Assembly: GCA_964057225.1 (NCBI GenBank)
Contig: OZ059895.1
Coordinates: 248,001 to 312,000 of the forward strand
Reading direction: 5' to 3'
DNA length: 64,000 nt
From: Auanema rhodensis
Taxonomy: Eukaryota > Nematoda > Chromadorea > Rhabditida > Rhabditidae
Shown here: piece by piece, positions 11,701-24,921 of the stretch
Layout: each line of letters starts with the position of its first letter
Position numbering within the stretch: position 1 is the stretch's first letter
Notes under the pieces: model-generated
Database searches by the model: none
Seen by the model: only the letters and a program-made list of their open reading frames with translations
What the model was told of the DNA's origin: nothing
Program-made: the position numbers and the translations under genes

Positions 11701-12285
11701 CTAGCTTAAAAATGCACCGAGATATCAACTGATATAAGTTCACACTTATATCCTCGATTTTCACCCTGAAGGAATAATTTTTTCGTTGAATAACATTGTC
11801 CATCGTCTTTGCCTTGAAAAAAGGAATCTAAAAACATCTACTTTTTGCTAAATTATTTTGAAATTTTTCGAAAAAATTTTTGTCAAAATGTTTTTGGAAG
11901 CATTGTTGAGTGTACATGGAAACTCAACATACACTAATGCATCATTTTTCAAACGATCATAACTAATTTTTGTATTAAGCGTTTCTCGATGTAGTATAGT
12001 GCATTCGATGCGGATTTTTAAGCTGCGTCGATCTGTGTTATCAGATTTGCGCTAACTTAAAAATGCACCGAGATATCAACTGATATAAGTTCACACTTAT
12101 ATCCTCGATTTTCACCCTGAAGGAATAATTTTTTCGTTGAATAACATTGTCCATCGTCTTTGCCTTGAAAAAAGGAATCTAAAAACATCTACTTTTTGCT
12201 AAATTATTTTGAAATTTTTCGAAAAAATTTTTGTCAAAATGTTTTTGGAAGCAATGTTGAGTGTACATGGAAACTCAACATACAC
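8776..12285 (+). repeat. Irregular nest of mixed monomers (10 units)
   Basis: Units at 9478 and 10531 share aacttttgtatcaag with acgtctacttttcg. The unit at 11584 has the same 5' half but the ordinary 3' half, so it is a recombinant. Units at 9829 and 11233 share gcgtttttcaatg with gtttataaatg. The unit at 11935 again has the ctcgatg and gctaactt pair of block B. Offsets of 3 and 4 units are interleaved, which suggests several unequal exchanges. Confidence 0.75.
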
Positions 12286-13689
12286 TAATGCATCATTTTT
12301 CAAACGATCATAACTAATTTTTGTATTAAGCGTTTCTCAATGTAGTATAGTGCATTCGATGCGGATTTTTAAGCTGCGTCGATCTGTGTTATCAGATTTG
12401 CGCTAGCTTAAAAATGCACCGAGATATCAACTGATATAAGTTCACACTTATATCCTCGATTTTCACCCTGAAGGAATAATTTTTTCGTTGAATAACATTG
12501 TCCATCGTCTTTGCCTTGAAAAAAGGAATCTAAAAACATCTACTTTTTGCTAAATTATTTTGAAATTTTTCGAAAAAATTTTTGTCAAAATGTTTTTGGA
12601 AGCAATGTTGAGTGTACATGGAAACTCAACATACACTAATGCATCATTTTTCAAACGATCATAACTAATTTTTGTATTAAGCGTTTCTCAATGTAGTATA
12701 GTGCATTCGATGCGGATTTTTAAGCTGCGTCGATCTGTGTTATCAGATTTGCGCTAGCTTAAAAATGCACCGAGATATCAACTGATATAAGTTCACACTT
12801 ATATCCTCGATTTTCACCCTGAAGGAATAATTTTTTCGTTGAATAACATTGTCCATCGTCTTTGCCTTGAAAAAAGGAATCTAAAAACATTTACTTTTTG
12901 CTAAATTATTTTGAAATTTTTCGAAAAAATTTTTGTCAAAATGTTTTTGGAAGCAATGTTGAGTGTACATGGAAACTCAACATACACTAATGCATCATTT
13001 TTCAAACGATCATAACTAATTTTTGTATTAAGCGTTTCTCAATGTAGTATAGTGCATTCGATGCGGATTTTTAAGCTGCGTCGATCTGTGTTATCAGATT
13101 TGCGCTAGCTTAAAAATGCACCGAGATATCAACTGATATAAGTTCACACTTATATCCTCGATTTTCACCCTGAAGAATTAATTTTTTCGTTGAATAACAT
13201 TGTCCATCGTCTTTGCCTTGAAAAATGGAATCTAAAAACATCTACTTTTTGCTAAATTATTTTGAAATTTTTCGAAAAAATTTTTGTCAAAATGTTTTTG
13301 GAAGCATTGTTGAGTGTACATGGAAACTCAACATACACTAATGCATCATTTTTCAAACGATCATAACTAATTTTTGTATTAAGCGTTTCTCAATGTAGTA
13401 TAGTGCATTCGATGCGGATTTTTAAGCTGCGTCGATCTGTGTTATCAGATTTGCGCTAGCTTAAAAATGCACCGAGATATCAACTGATATAAGTTCACAC
13501 TTATATCCTCGATTTTCACCCTGAAGGAATAATTTTTTCGTTGAATAACATTGTCCATCGTCTTTGCCTTGAAAAAAGGAATCTAAAAACATCTACTTTT
13601 TGCTAAATTATTTTGAAATTTTTCGAAAAAATTTTTGTCAAAATGTTTTTGGAAGCATTGTTGAGTGTACATGGAAACTCAACATACAC
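12286..13689 (+). repeat. Array segment where the gaattaa state first appears
   Basis: The unit at 12988 is the first in the window with gaagaattaa instead of gaaggaataa (near 13175). The preceding unit has the private aaaaacatttac. The series plain, catttac, gaattaa recurs at 15445-16497, 3159 bp (9 units) away. Confidence 0.8.
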
Positions 13690-14742
13690 TAATGCATCAT
13701 TTTTCAAACGATCATAACTAATTTTCGTATTAAGCGTTTCTCAATGTAGTATAGTGCATTCGATGCGGATTTTTAAGCTGCGTCGATCTGTGTTATCAGA
13801 TTTGCGCTAGCTTAAAAATGCACCGAGATATCAACTGATATAAGTTCACACTTATATCCTCGATTTTCACCCTGAAGGAATAATTTTTTCGTTGAATAAC
13901 ATTGTCCATCGTCTTTGCCTTGAAAAATGGAATCTAAAAACATCTACTTTTTGCTAAATTATTTTGAAATTTTTCGAAAAAATTTTTGTCAAAATGTTTT
14001 TGGAAGCAATGTTGAGTGTACATGGAAACTCAACATACACTAATGCATCATTTTTCAAACGATCATAACTAATTTTTGTATCAAGCGATTCTCAATGTAG
14101 TTTAGTGCATTCGATGCGGATTTTTAAGCTGCGTCGATCTGTGTTATCAGATTTGCGCTAGCTTAAAAATGCACCGAGATATCAACTGATATAAGTTCAC
14201 ACTTATATCCTCGATTTTCACCCTGAAGGAATAATTTTTTCGTTGAATAACATTGTCCATCGTCTTTGCCTTGAAAAAAGGAATCTAAAAACATCTACTT
14301 TTTGCTAAATTATTTTGAAATTTTTCCAAAAAATTTTTGTCAAAATGTTTTTGGAAGCAATGTTGAGTGTACATGGAAACTCAACATACACTAATGCATC
14401 ATTTTTCAAACGATCATAACTAATTTTTGTATTAAGCGTTTCTCAATGTAGTATAGTGCATTCGATGCGGATTTTTAAGCTGCGTCGATCTGTGTTATCA
14501 GATTTGCGCTAGCTTAAAAATGCACCGAGATATCAACTGATATAAGTTCACACTTATATCCTCGATTTTCACCCTGAAGGAATAATTTTTTCGTTGAATA
14601 ACATTGTCCATCGTCTTTGCCTTGAAAAAAGGAATCTAAAAACATCTACTTTTTGCTAAATTATTTTGAAATTTTTCGAAAAAATTTTTGTCAAAATGTT
14701 TTTGGAAGCATTGTTGAGTGTACATGGAAACTCAACATACAC
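13690..14742 (+). repeat. Three-monomer block C, copy 1 (1053 bp)
   Basis: Unit 1 ends with aaatgg and gcaatg, unit 2 has gcgattctc and tagtttag, and unit 3 has aaaaaagg. The order repeats in the next 1053 bp. Private changes here are attttcgtatt near 13725 and ttttccaaa near 14325. Confidence 0.8.
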
Positions 14743-15795
14743 TAATGCATCATTTTTCAAACGATCATAACTAATTTTTGTATTAAGCGTTTCTCAATGT
14801 AGTATAGTGCATTCGATGCGGATTTTTAAGCTGCGTCGATCTGTGTTATCAGATTTGCGCTAGCTTAAAAATGCACCGAGATATCAACTGATATAAGTTC
14901 ACACTTATATCCTCGATTTTCACCCTGAAGGAATAATTTTTTCGTTGAATAACATTGTCCATCGTCTTTGCCTTGAAAAATGGAATCTAAAAACATCTAC
15001 TTTTTGCTAAATTATTTTGAAATTTTTCGAAAAAATTTTTGTCAAAATGTTTTTGGAAGCAATGTTGAGTGTACATGGAAACTCAACATACACTAATGCA
15101 TCATTTTTCAAACGATCATAACTAATTTTTGTATCAAGCGATTCTCAATGTAGTTTAGTGCATTCGATGCGGATTTTTAAGCTGCGTCGATCTGTGTTAT
15201 CAGATTTGCGCTAGCTTAAAAATGCACCGAGATATCAACTGATATAAGTTCACACTTATATCCTCGATTTTCACCCTGAAGGAATAATTTTTTCGTTGAA
15301 TAACATTGTCCATCGTCTTTGCCTTGAAAAAAGGAATCTAAAAACATCTACTTTTTGCTAAATTATTTTGAAATTTTTCGAAAAAATTTTTGTCAAAATG
15401 TTTTTGGAAGCAATGTTGAGTGTACATGGAAACTCAACATACACTAATGCATCATTTTTCAAACGATCATAACTAATTTTTGTATTAAGCGTTTCTCAAT
15501 GTAGTATAGTGCATTCGATGCGGATTTTTAAGCTGCGTCGATCTGTGTTATCAGATTTGCGCTAGCTTAAAAATGCACCGAGATATCAACTGATATAAGT
15601 TCACACTTATATCCTCGATTTTCACCCTGAAGGAATAATTTTTTCGTTGAATAACATTGTCCATCGTCTTTGCCTTGAAAAAAGAAATCTAAAAACATCT
15701 ACTTTTTGCTAAATTATTTTGAAATTTTTCGAAAAAATTTTTGTCAAAATGTTTTTGGAAGCAATGTTGAGTGTACATGGAAACTCAACATACAC
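14743..15795 (+). repeat. Three-monomer block C, copy 2 (1053 bp)
   Basis: It directly follows copy 1 with the same marker unit (gcgattctc and tagtttag at 15094). The third unit has private aaaaaagaaatc and gcaatg in place of gcattg. Confidence 0.8.
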
Positions 15796-17550
15796 TAATG
15801 CATCATTTTTCAAACGATCATAACTAATTTTTGTATTAAGCGTTTCTCAATGTAGTATAGTGCATTCGATGCGGATTTTTAAGCTGCGTCGATCTGTGTT
15901 ATCAGATTTGCGCTAGCTTAAAAATGCACCGAGATATCAACTGATATAAGTTCACACTTATATCCTCGATTTTCACCCTGAAGGAATAATTTTTTCGTTG
16001 AATAACATTGTCCATCGTCTTTGCCTTGAAAAAAGGAATCTAAAAACATTTACTTTTTGCTAAATTATTTTGAAATTTTTCGAAAAAATTTTTGTCAAAA
16101 TGTTTTTGGAAGCAATGTTGAGTGTACATGGAAACTCAACATACACTAATGCATCATTTTTCAAACGATCATAACTAATTTTTGTATTAAGCGTTTCTCA
16201 ATGTAGTATAGTGCATTCGATGCGGATTTTTAAGCTGCGTCGATCTGTGTTATCAGATTTGCGCTAGCTTAAAAATGCACCGAGATATCAACTGATATAA
16301 GTTCACACTTATATCCTCGATTTTCACCCTGAAGAATTAATTTTTTCGTTGAATAACATTGTCCATCGTCTTTGCCTTGAAAAATGGAATCTAAAAACAT
16401 CTACTTTTTGCTAAATTATTTTGAAATTTTTCGAAAAAATTTTTGTCAAAATGTTTTTGGAAGCATTGTTGAGTGTACATGGAAACTCAACATACACTAA
16501 TGCATCATTTTTCAAACGATCATAACTAATTTTTGTATTAAGCGTTTCTCAATGTAGTATAGTGCATTCGATGCGGATTTTTAAGCTGCGTCGATCTGTG
16601 TTATCAGATTTGCGCTAGCTTAAAAATGCACCGAGATATCAACTGATATAAGTTCACACTTATATCCTCGATTTTCACCCTGAAGAATTAATTTTTTCGT
16701 TGAATAACATTGTCCATCGTCTTTGCCTTGAAAAATGGAATCTAAAAACATCTACTTTTTGCTAAATTATTTTGAAATTTTTCGAAAAAATTTTTGTCAA
16801 AATGTTTTTGGAAGCAATGTTGAGTGTACATGGAAACTCAACATACACTAATGCATCATTTTTCAAACGATCATAACTAATTTTTGTATTAAGCGTTTCT
16901 CAATGTAGTATAGTGCATTCGATGCGGATTTTTAAGCTGCGTCGATCTGTGTTATCAGATTTGCGCTAGCTTAAAAATGCACCGAGATATCAACTGATAT
17001 AAGTTCACACTTATATCCTCGATTTTCACCCTGAAGAATTAATTTTTTCGTTGAATAACATTGTCCATCGTCTTTGCCTTGAAAAATGGAATCTAAAAAC
17101 ATCTACTTTTTGCTAAATTATTTTGAAATTTTTCGAAAAAATTTTTGTCAAACTGTTTTTGGAAGCATTGTTGAGTGTACATGGAAACTCAACATACACT
17201 AATGCATCATTTTTCAAACGATCATAACTAATTTTTGTATTAAGCGTTTCTCAATGTAGTATAGTGCATTCGATGCGGATTTTTAAGCTGCGTCGATCTG
17301 TGTTATCAGATTTGCGCTAGCTTAAAAATGCACCGAGATATCAACTGATATAAGTTCACACTTATATCCTCGATTTTCACCCTGAAGGAATAATTTTTTC
17401 GTTGAATAACATTGTCCATCGTCTTTGCCTTGAAAAAAGGAATCTAAAAACATCTACTTTTCGCTAAATTATTTTGAAATTTTTCGAAAAAATTTTTGTC
17501 AAAATGTTTTTGGAAGCATTGTTGAGTGTACATGGAAACTCAACATACAC
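15796..17550 (+). repeat. Five monomers, mostly gaattaa type
   Basis: The first unit has the catttac variant and pairs with that at 12637. Three units with gaattaa follow in a row. One unit has a private aaactgttttt near 17152 that interrupts the A/T-rich part. The last unit has acttttcgc, a left-end variant. Confidence 0.75.
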
Positions 17551-18603
17551 TAATGCATCATTTTTCAAACGATCATAACTAATTTTTGTATTAAGCGTTT
17601 CTCAATGTAGTATAGTGCATTCGATGCGGATTTTTAAGCTGCGTCGATCTGTGTTATCAGATTTGCGCTAGCTTAAAAATGCACCGAGATATCAACTGAT
17701 ATAAGTTCACACTTATATCCTCGATTTTCACCCTGAAGGAATAATTTTTTCGTTGAATAACATTGTCCATCGTCTTTGCCTTGAAAAAAGGAATCTTAAA
17801 ACATCTACTTTTTGCTAAATTATTTTGAAATTTTTCGAAAAAATTTTTGTCAAAATGTTTTTGGAAGCAATGTTGAGTGTACATGGAAACTCAACATACA
17901 CTAATGCATCATTTTTCAAACGATCATAACTAATTTTTGTATTAAGCGTTTCTCAATGTAGTATAGTGCATTCAATGCGGATTTTTAAGCTGCGTCGATC
18001 TGTGTTATCAGATTTGCGCTAGCTTAAAAATGCACCGAGATATCAACTGATATAAGTTCACACTTATATCCTCGATTTTCACCCTGAAGGAATAATTTTT
18101 TCGTTGAATAACATTGTCCATCGTCTTTGCCTTGAAAAAAGGAATCTAAAAACATCTACTTTTTGCTAAATTATTTTGAAATTTTTCGAAAAAATTTTTG
18201 TCAAAATGTTTTTGGAAGCAATGTTGAGTGTACATGGAAACTCAACATACACTAATGCATCATTTTTCAAACGATCATAACTAATTTTTGTATTAAGCGT
18301 TTCTCAATGTAGTATAGTGCATTCGATGCGGATTTTTAAGCTGCGTCGATCTGTGTTATCAGATTTGCGCTAGCTTAAAAATGCACCGAGATATCAACTG
18401 ATATAAGTTCACACTTATATCCTCGATTTTCACCCTGAAGAATTAATTTTTTCGTTGAATAACATTGTCCATCGTCTTTGCCTTGAAAAATGGAATCTAA
18501 AAACATCTACTTTTTGCTAAATTATTTTGAAATTTTTCGAAAAAATTTTTGTCAAAATGTTTTTGGAAGCATTGTTGAGTGTACATGGAAACTCAACATA
18601 CAC
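17551..18603 (+). repeat. Three-monomer block D, copy 1 (1053 bp)
   Basis: Unit 1 has gaatcttaaaac, unit 2 has attcaatgcgg, unit 3 has gaattaa with gcattg. The next 1053 bp repeat this order. On the minus strand the gaatcttaaaac change replaces a TAG by AAG and leaves a chance 75-codon open frame. Confidence 0.9.
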
Positions 18604-19656
18604 TAATGCATCATTTTTCAAACGATCATAACTAATTTTTGTATTAAGCGTTTCTCAATGTAGTATAGTGCATTCGATGCGGATTTTTAAGCTGCGTCGA
18701 TCTGTGTTATCAGATTTGCGCTAGCTTAAAAATGCACCGAGATATCAACTGATATAAGTTCACACTTATATCCTCGATTTTCACCCTGAAGGAATAATTT
18801 TTTCGTTGAATAACATTGTCCATCGTCTTTGCCTTGAAAAAAGGAATCTTAAAACATCTACTTTTTGCTAAATTATTTTGAAATTTTTCGAAAAAATTTT
18901 TGTCAAAATGTTTTTGGAAGCAATGTTGAGTGTACATGGAAACTCAACATACACTAATGCATCATTTTTCAAACGATCATAACTAATTTTTGTATTAAGC
19001 GTTTCTCAATGTAGTATAGTGCATTCAATGCGGATTTTTAAGCTGCGTCGATCCGTGTTATCAGATTTGCGCTAGCTTAAAAATGCACCGAGATATCAAC
19101 TGATATAAGTTCACACTTATATCCTCGATTTTCACCCTGAAGGAATAATTTTTTCGTTGAATAACATTGTCCATCGTCTTTGCCTTGAAAAAAGGAATCT
19201 AAAAACATCTACTTTTTGCTAAATTATTTTGAAATTTTTCGAAAAAATTTTTGTCAAAATGTTTTTGGAAGCAATGTTGAGTGTACATGGAAACTCAACA
19301 TACACTAATGCATCATTTTTCAAACGATCATAACTAATTTTTGTATTAAGCGTTTCTCAATGTAGTATAGTGCATTCGATGCGGATTTTTAAGCTGCGTC
19401 GATCTGTGTTATCAGATTTGCGCTAGCTTAAAAATGCACCGAGATATCAACTGATATAAGTTCACACTTATATCCTCGATTTTCACCCTGAAGAATTAAT
19501 TTTTTCGTTGAATAACATTGTCCATCGTCTTTGCCTTGAAAAATGGAATCTAAAAACATCTACTTTTTGCTAAATTATTTTGAAATTTTTCGAAAAAATT
19601 TTTGTCAAAATGTTTTTGGAAGCATTGTTGAGTGTACATGGAAACTCAACATACAC
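18604..19656 (+). repeat. Three-monomer block D, copy 2 (1053 bp)
   Basis: It repeats the unit order of 17551-18603. One difference was found by eye (gatccgtg near 19053). The near identity means a recent tandem duplication of three units. Confidence 0.9.
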
Positions 19657-20007
19657 TAATGCATCATTTTTCAAACGATCATAACTAATTTTTGTATTAA
19701 GCGTTTCTCAATGTAGTATAGTGCATTCGATGCGGATTTTTAAGCTGCGTCGATCTGTGTTATCAGATTTGCGCTAGCTTAAAAATGCACCGAGATATCA
19801 ACTGATATAAGTTCACACTTATATCCTCGATTTTCACCCTGAAGAATTAATTTTTTCGTTGAATAACATTGTCCATCGTCTTTGCCTTGAAAAAAGGAAT
19901 CTAAAAACATCTACTTTTTGCTAAATTATTTTGAAATTTTTCGAAAAAATTTTTGTCAAAATGTTTTTGGAAGCATTGTTGAGTGTACATGGAAACTCAA
20001 CATACAC
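19657..20007 (+). repeat. Single gaattaa monomer between blocks D and E
   Basis: This ordinary unit has gaattaa, aaaaaagg and gcattg and no private change. Confidence 0.75.
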
Positions 20008-22464
20008 TAATGCATCATTTTTCAAACGATCATAACTAATTTTTGTATTAAGCGTTTCTCAATGTAGTATAGTGCATTCGATGCGGATTTTTAAGCTGCG
20101 TCGATCTGTGTTATCAGATTTGCGCTAGCTTAAAAATGCACCGAGATATCAACTGATATAAGTTCACACTTATATCCTCGATTTTCACCCTGAAGGAATA
20201 ATTTTTTCGTTGAATAACATTGTCCATCGTCTTTGCCTTGAAAAAAGGAATCTAAAAACATCTACTTTTTGCTAAATTATTCTGAAATTTTTCGAAAAAA
20301 TTTTTGTCAAAATGTTTTTGGAAGCATTGTTGAGTGTACATGGAAACTCAACATACACTAATGCATCATTTTTCAAACGATCATAACTAATTTTTGTATT
20401 AAGCGTTTCTCAATGTAGTATAGTGCATTCGATGCGGATTTTTAAGCTGCGTCGATCTGTGTTATCAGATTTGCGCTAGCTTAAAAATGCACCGAGATAT
20501 CAACTGATATAAGTTCACACTTATATCCTCGATTTTCACCCTGAAGGAATAATTTTTTCGTTGAATAACATTGTCCATCGTCTTTGCCTTGAAAAAAGGA
20601 ATCTAAAAACATCTACTTTTTGCTAAATTATTTTGAAATTTTTCGAAAAAATTTTTGTCAAAATGTTTTTGGAAGCATTGTTGAGTGTACATGGAAACTC
20701 AACATACACTAATGCATCATTTTTCAAACGATCATAACTAATTTTTGTATTGAGCGTTTCTCAATGTAGTATAGTGCATTCGATGCGGATTTTTAAGCTG
20801 CGTCGATCTGTGTTATCAGATTTGCGCTAGCTTAAAAATGCACCGAGATATCAACTGATATAAGTTCACACTTATATCCTCGATTTTCACCCTGAAGGAA
20901 TAATTTTTTCGTTGAATAACATTGTCCATCGTCTTTGCCTTGAAAAAAGGAATCTAAAAACATCTACTTTTTGCTAAATTATTTTGAAATTTTTCGAAAA
21001 AATTTTTGTCAAAATGTTTTTGGAAGCATTGTTGAGTGTACATGGAAACTCAACATACACTAATGCATCATTTTTCAAACGATCATAACTAATTTTTGTA
21101 TCAAGCGTTTCTCAATGTAGTTTAGTGCATTCGATGCGGATTTTTAAGCTGCGTCGATCTGTGTTATCAGATTTGCGCTAGCTTAAAAATGCACCGCGAT
21201 ATCAACTGATATAAGTTCACACTTATATCCTCGATTTTCACCCTGAAGGAATAATTTTTTCGTTGAATAACATTGTCCATCGTCTTTGCCTTGAAAAATG
21301 GAATCTAAAAACATCTACTTTTTGCTAAATTATTTTGAAATTTTTCGAAAAAATTTTTGTCAAAATGTTTTTGGAAGCAATGTTGAGTGTACATGGAAAC
21401 TCAACATACACTAATGCATCATTTTTCAAACGATCATAACTAACTTTTGTATCAAGCGTTTCTCAATGTAGTGTAGTGCATTCGATGCGGATTTTGAAGC
21501 TGCGTCGATCTGTGTTATCAGATTTGCGCTAGCTTAAAAATGCACCGAGATATCAACTGATATAAGTTCACACTTATATCCTCGATTTTCACCCTGAAGA
21601 ATTAATTTTTTCGTTGAATAACATTGTCCATCGTCTTTGCCTTGAAAAAAGGAATCTAAAAACATCTACTTTTTGCTAAATTATTTTGAAATTTTTCGAA
21701 AAAATTTTTGTCAAAATGTTTTTGGAAGCAATGTTGAGTGTACATGGAAACTCAACATACACTAATGCATCATTTTTCAAACGATCATAACTAACTTTTG
21801 TATCAAGCGTTTCTCAATGTAGTGTAGTGCATTCGATGCGGATTTTGAAGCTGCGTCGATCTGTGTTATCAGATTTGCGCTAGCTTAAAAATGCACCGAG
21901 ATATCAACTGATATAAGTTCACACTTATATCCTCGATTTTCACCCTGAAGAATTAATTTTTTCGTTGAATAACATTGTCCATCGTCTTTGCCTTGAAAAA
22001 TGGAATCTAAAAACATCTACTTTTTGCTAAATTATTTTGAAATTTTTCGAAAAAATTTTTGTCAAAATGTTTTTGGAAGCAATGTTGAGTGTACATGGAA
22101 ACTCAACATACACTAATGCATCATTTTTCAAACGATCATAACTAACTTTTGTATCAAGCGTTTCTCAATGTAGTGTAGTGCATTCGATGCGGATTTTTAA
22201 GCTGCGTCGATCTGTGTTATCAGATTTGCGCTAGCTTAAAAATGCACCGAGATATCAACTGATATAAGTTCACACTTATATCCTCGATTTTCACCCTGAA
22301 GAATTAATTTTTTCGTTGAATAACATTGTCCATCGTCTTTGCCTTGAAAAAAGGAATCTAAAAACATCTACTTTTTGCTAAATTATTTTGAAATTTTTCG
22401 AAAAAATTTTTGTCAAAATGTTTTTGGAAGCATTGTTGAGTGTACATGGAAACTCAACATACAC
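20008..22464 (+). repeat. Seven-monomer block E, copy 1 (2457 bp)
   Basis: The series is: ttattctg unit; plain unit; gtattgag unit; unit with gtatcaag, tagtttag and accgcgat; two units with aacttttgtatcaag, gtgtag and ttttgaag; and one with aacttttgtatcaag and tttttaag. The series restarts at 22465. Confidence 0.85.
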
Positions 22465-24921
22465 TAATGCATCATTTTTCAAACGATCATAACTAATTTT
22501 TGTATTAAGCGTTTCTCAATGTAGTATAGTGCATTCGATGCGGATTTTTAAGCTGCGTCGATCTGTGTTATCAGATTTGCGCTAGCTTAAAAATGCACCG
22601 AGATATCAACTGATATAAGTTCACACTTATATCCTCGATTTTCACCCTGAAGGAATAATTTTTTCGTTGAATAACATTGTCCATCGTCTTTGCCTTGAAA
22701 AAAGGAATCTAAAAACATCTACTTTTTGCTAAATTATTCTGAAATTTTTCGAAAAAATTTTTGTCAAAATGTTTTTGGAAGCATTGTTGAGTGTACATGG
22801 AAACTCAACATACACTAATGCATCATTTTTCAAACGATCATAACTAATTTTTGTATTAAGCGTTTCTCAATGTAGTATAGTGCATTCGATGCGGATTTTT
22901 AAGCTGCGTCGATCTGTGTTATCAGATTTGCGCTAGCTTAAAAATGCACCGAGATATCAACTGATATAAGTTCACACTTATATCCTCGATTTTCACCCTG
23001 AAGGAATAATTTTTTCGTTGAATAACATTGTCCATCGTCTTTGCCTTGAAAAAAGGAATCTAAAAACATCTACTTTTTGCTAAATTATTTTGAAATTTTT
23101 CGAAAAAATTTTTGTCAAAATGTTTTTGGAAGCATTGTTGAGTGTACATGGAAACTCAACATACACTAATGCATCATTTTTCAAACGATCATAACTAATT
23201 TTTGTATTGAGCGTTTCTCAATGTAGTATAGTGCATTCGATGCGGATTTTTAAGCTGCGTCGATCTGTGTTATCAGATTTGCGCTAGCTTAAAAATGCAC
23301 CGAGATATCAACTGATATAAGTTCACACTTATATCCTCGATTTTCACCCTGAAGGAATAATTTTTTCGTTGAATAACATTGTCCATCGTCTTTGCCTTGA
23401 AAAAAGGAATCTAAAAACATCTACTTTTTGCTAAATTATTTTGAAATTTTTCGAAAAAATTTTTGTCAAAATGTTTTTGGAAGCATTGTTGAGTGTACAT
23501 GGAAACTCAACATACACTAATGCATCATTTTTCAAACGATCATAACTAATTTTTGTATCAAGCGTTTCTCAATGTAGTTTAGTGCATTCGATGCGGATTT
23601 TTAAGCTGCGTCGATCTGTGTTATCAGATTTGCGCTAGCTTAAAAATGCACCGCGATATCAACTGATATAAGTTCACACTTATATCCTCGATTTTCACCC
23701 TGAAGGAATAATTTTTTCGTTGAATAACATTGTCCATCGTCTTTGCCTTGAAAAAAGGAATCTAAAAACATCTACTTTTTGCTAAATTATTTTGAAATTT
23801 TTCGAAAAAATTTTTGTCAAAATGTTTTTGGAAGCAATGTTGAGTGTACATGGAAACTCAACATACACTAATGCATCATTTTTCAAACGATCATAACTAA
23901 TTTTTGTATCAAGCGTTTCTCAATGTAGTTTAGTGCATTCGATGCGGATTTTTAAGCTGCGTCGATCTGTGTTATCAGATTTGCGCTAGCTTAAAAATGC
24001 ACCGCGATATCAACTGATATAAGTTCACACTTATATCCTCGATTTTCACCCTGAAGGAATAATTTTTTCGTTGAATAACATTGTCCATCGTCTTTGCCTT
24101 GAAAAATGGAATCTAAAAACATCTACTTTTTGCTAAATTATTTTGAAATTTTTCGAAAAAATTTTTGTCAAAATGTTTTTGGAAGCAATGTTGAGTGTAC
24201 ATGGAAACTCAACATACACTAATGCATCATTTTTCAAACGATCATAACTAACTTTTGTATCAAGCGTTTCTCAATGTAGTGTAGTGCATTCGATGCGGAT
24301 TTTGAAGCTGCGTCGATCTGTGTTATCAGATTTGCGCTAGCTTAAAAATGCACCGAGATATCAACTGATATAAGTTCACACTTATATCCTCGATTTTCAC
24401 CCTGAAGAATTAATTTTTTCGTTGAATAACATTGTCCATCGTCTTTGCCTTGAAAAAAGGAATCTAAAAACATCTACTTTTTGCTAAATTATTTTGAAAT
24501 TTTTCGAAAAAATTTTTGTCAAAATGTTTTTGGAAGCAATGTTGAGTGTACATGGAAACTCAACATACACTAATGCATCATTTTTCAAACGATCATAACT
24601 AACTTTTGTATCAAGCGTTTCTCAATGTAGTGTAGTGCATTCGATGCGGATTTTGAAGCTGCGTCGATCTGTGTTATCAGATTTGCGCTAGCTTAAAAAT
24701 GCACCGAGATATCAACTGATATAAGTTCACACTTATATCCTCGATTTTCACCCTGAAGAATTAATTTTTTCGTTGAATAACATTGTCCATCGTCTTTGCC
24801 TTGAAAAAAGGAATCTAAAAACATCTACTTTTTGCTAAATTATTTTGAAATTTTTCGAAAAAATTTTTGTCAAAATGTTTTTGGAAGCATTGTTGAGTGT
24901 ACATGGAAACTCAACATACAC
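22465..24921 (+). repeat. Seven-monomer block E, copy 2 (2457 bp)
   Basis: The first four units match copy 1 in order (ttattctg, plain, gtattgag, tagtttag with accgcgat). The tagtttag/accgcgat unit is then doubled (23518 and 23869), so the ttttgaag units fall one place later. The last unit joins the 5' markers of one copy-1 unit to the gcattg end of another. The period is kept at seven even though the content has slipped. Confidence 0.82.

Noticed and set aside
17657-17884. Minus-strand open frame of 75 codons
   Set aside because: It lies wholly inside one satellite monomer. It is open only because a single change (gaatcttaaaac) turns a TAG present in the other monomers into AAG. Its composition is that of the repeat and no domain is recognisable. 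Not a gene.
18710-18937. Second, identical 75-codon minus-strand frame
   Set aside because: It is a copy of the frame at 17657, exactly 1053 bp away, made by the three-monomer duplication. The identity reflects satellite amplification, not selection on a protein.
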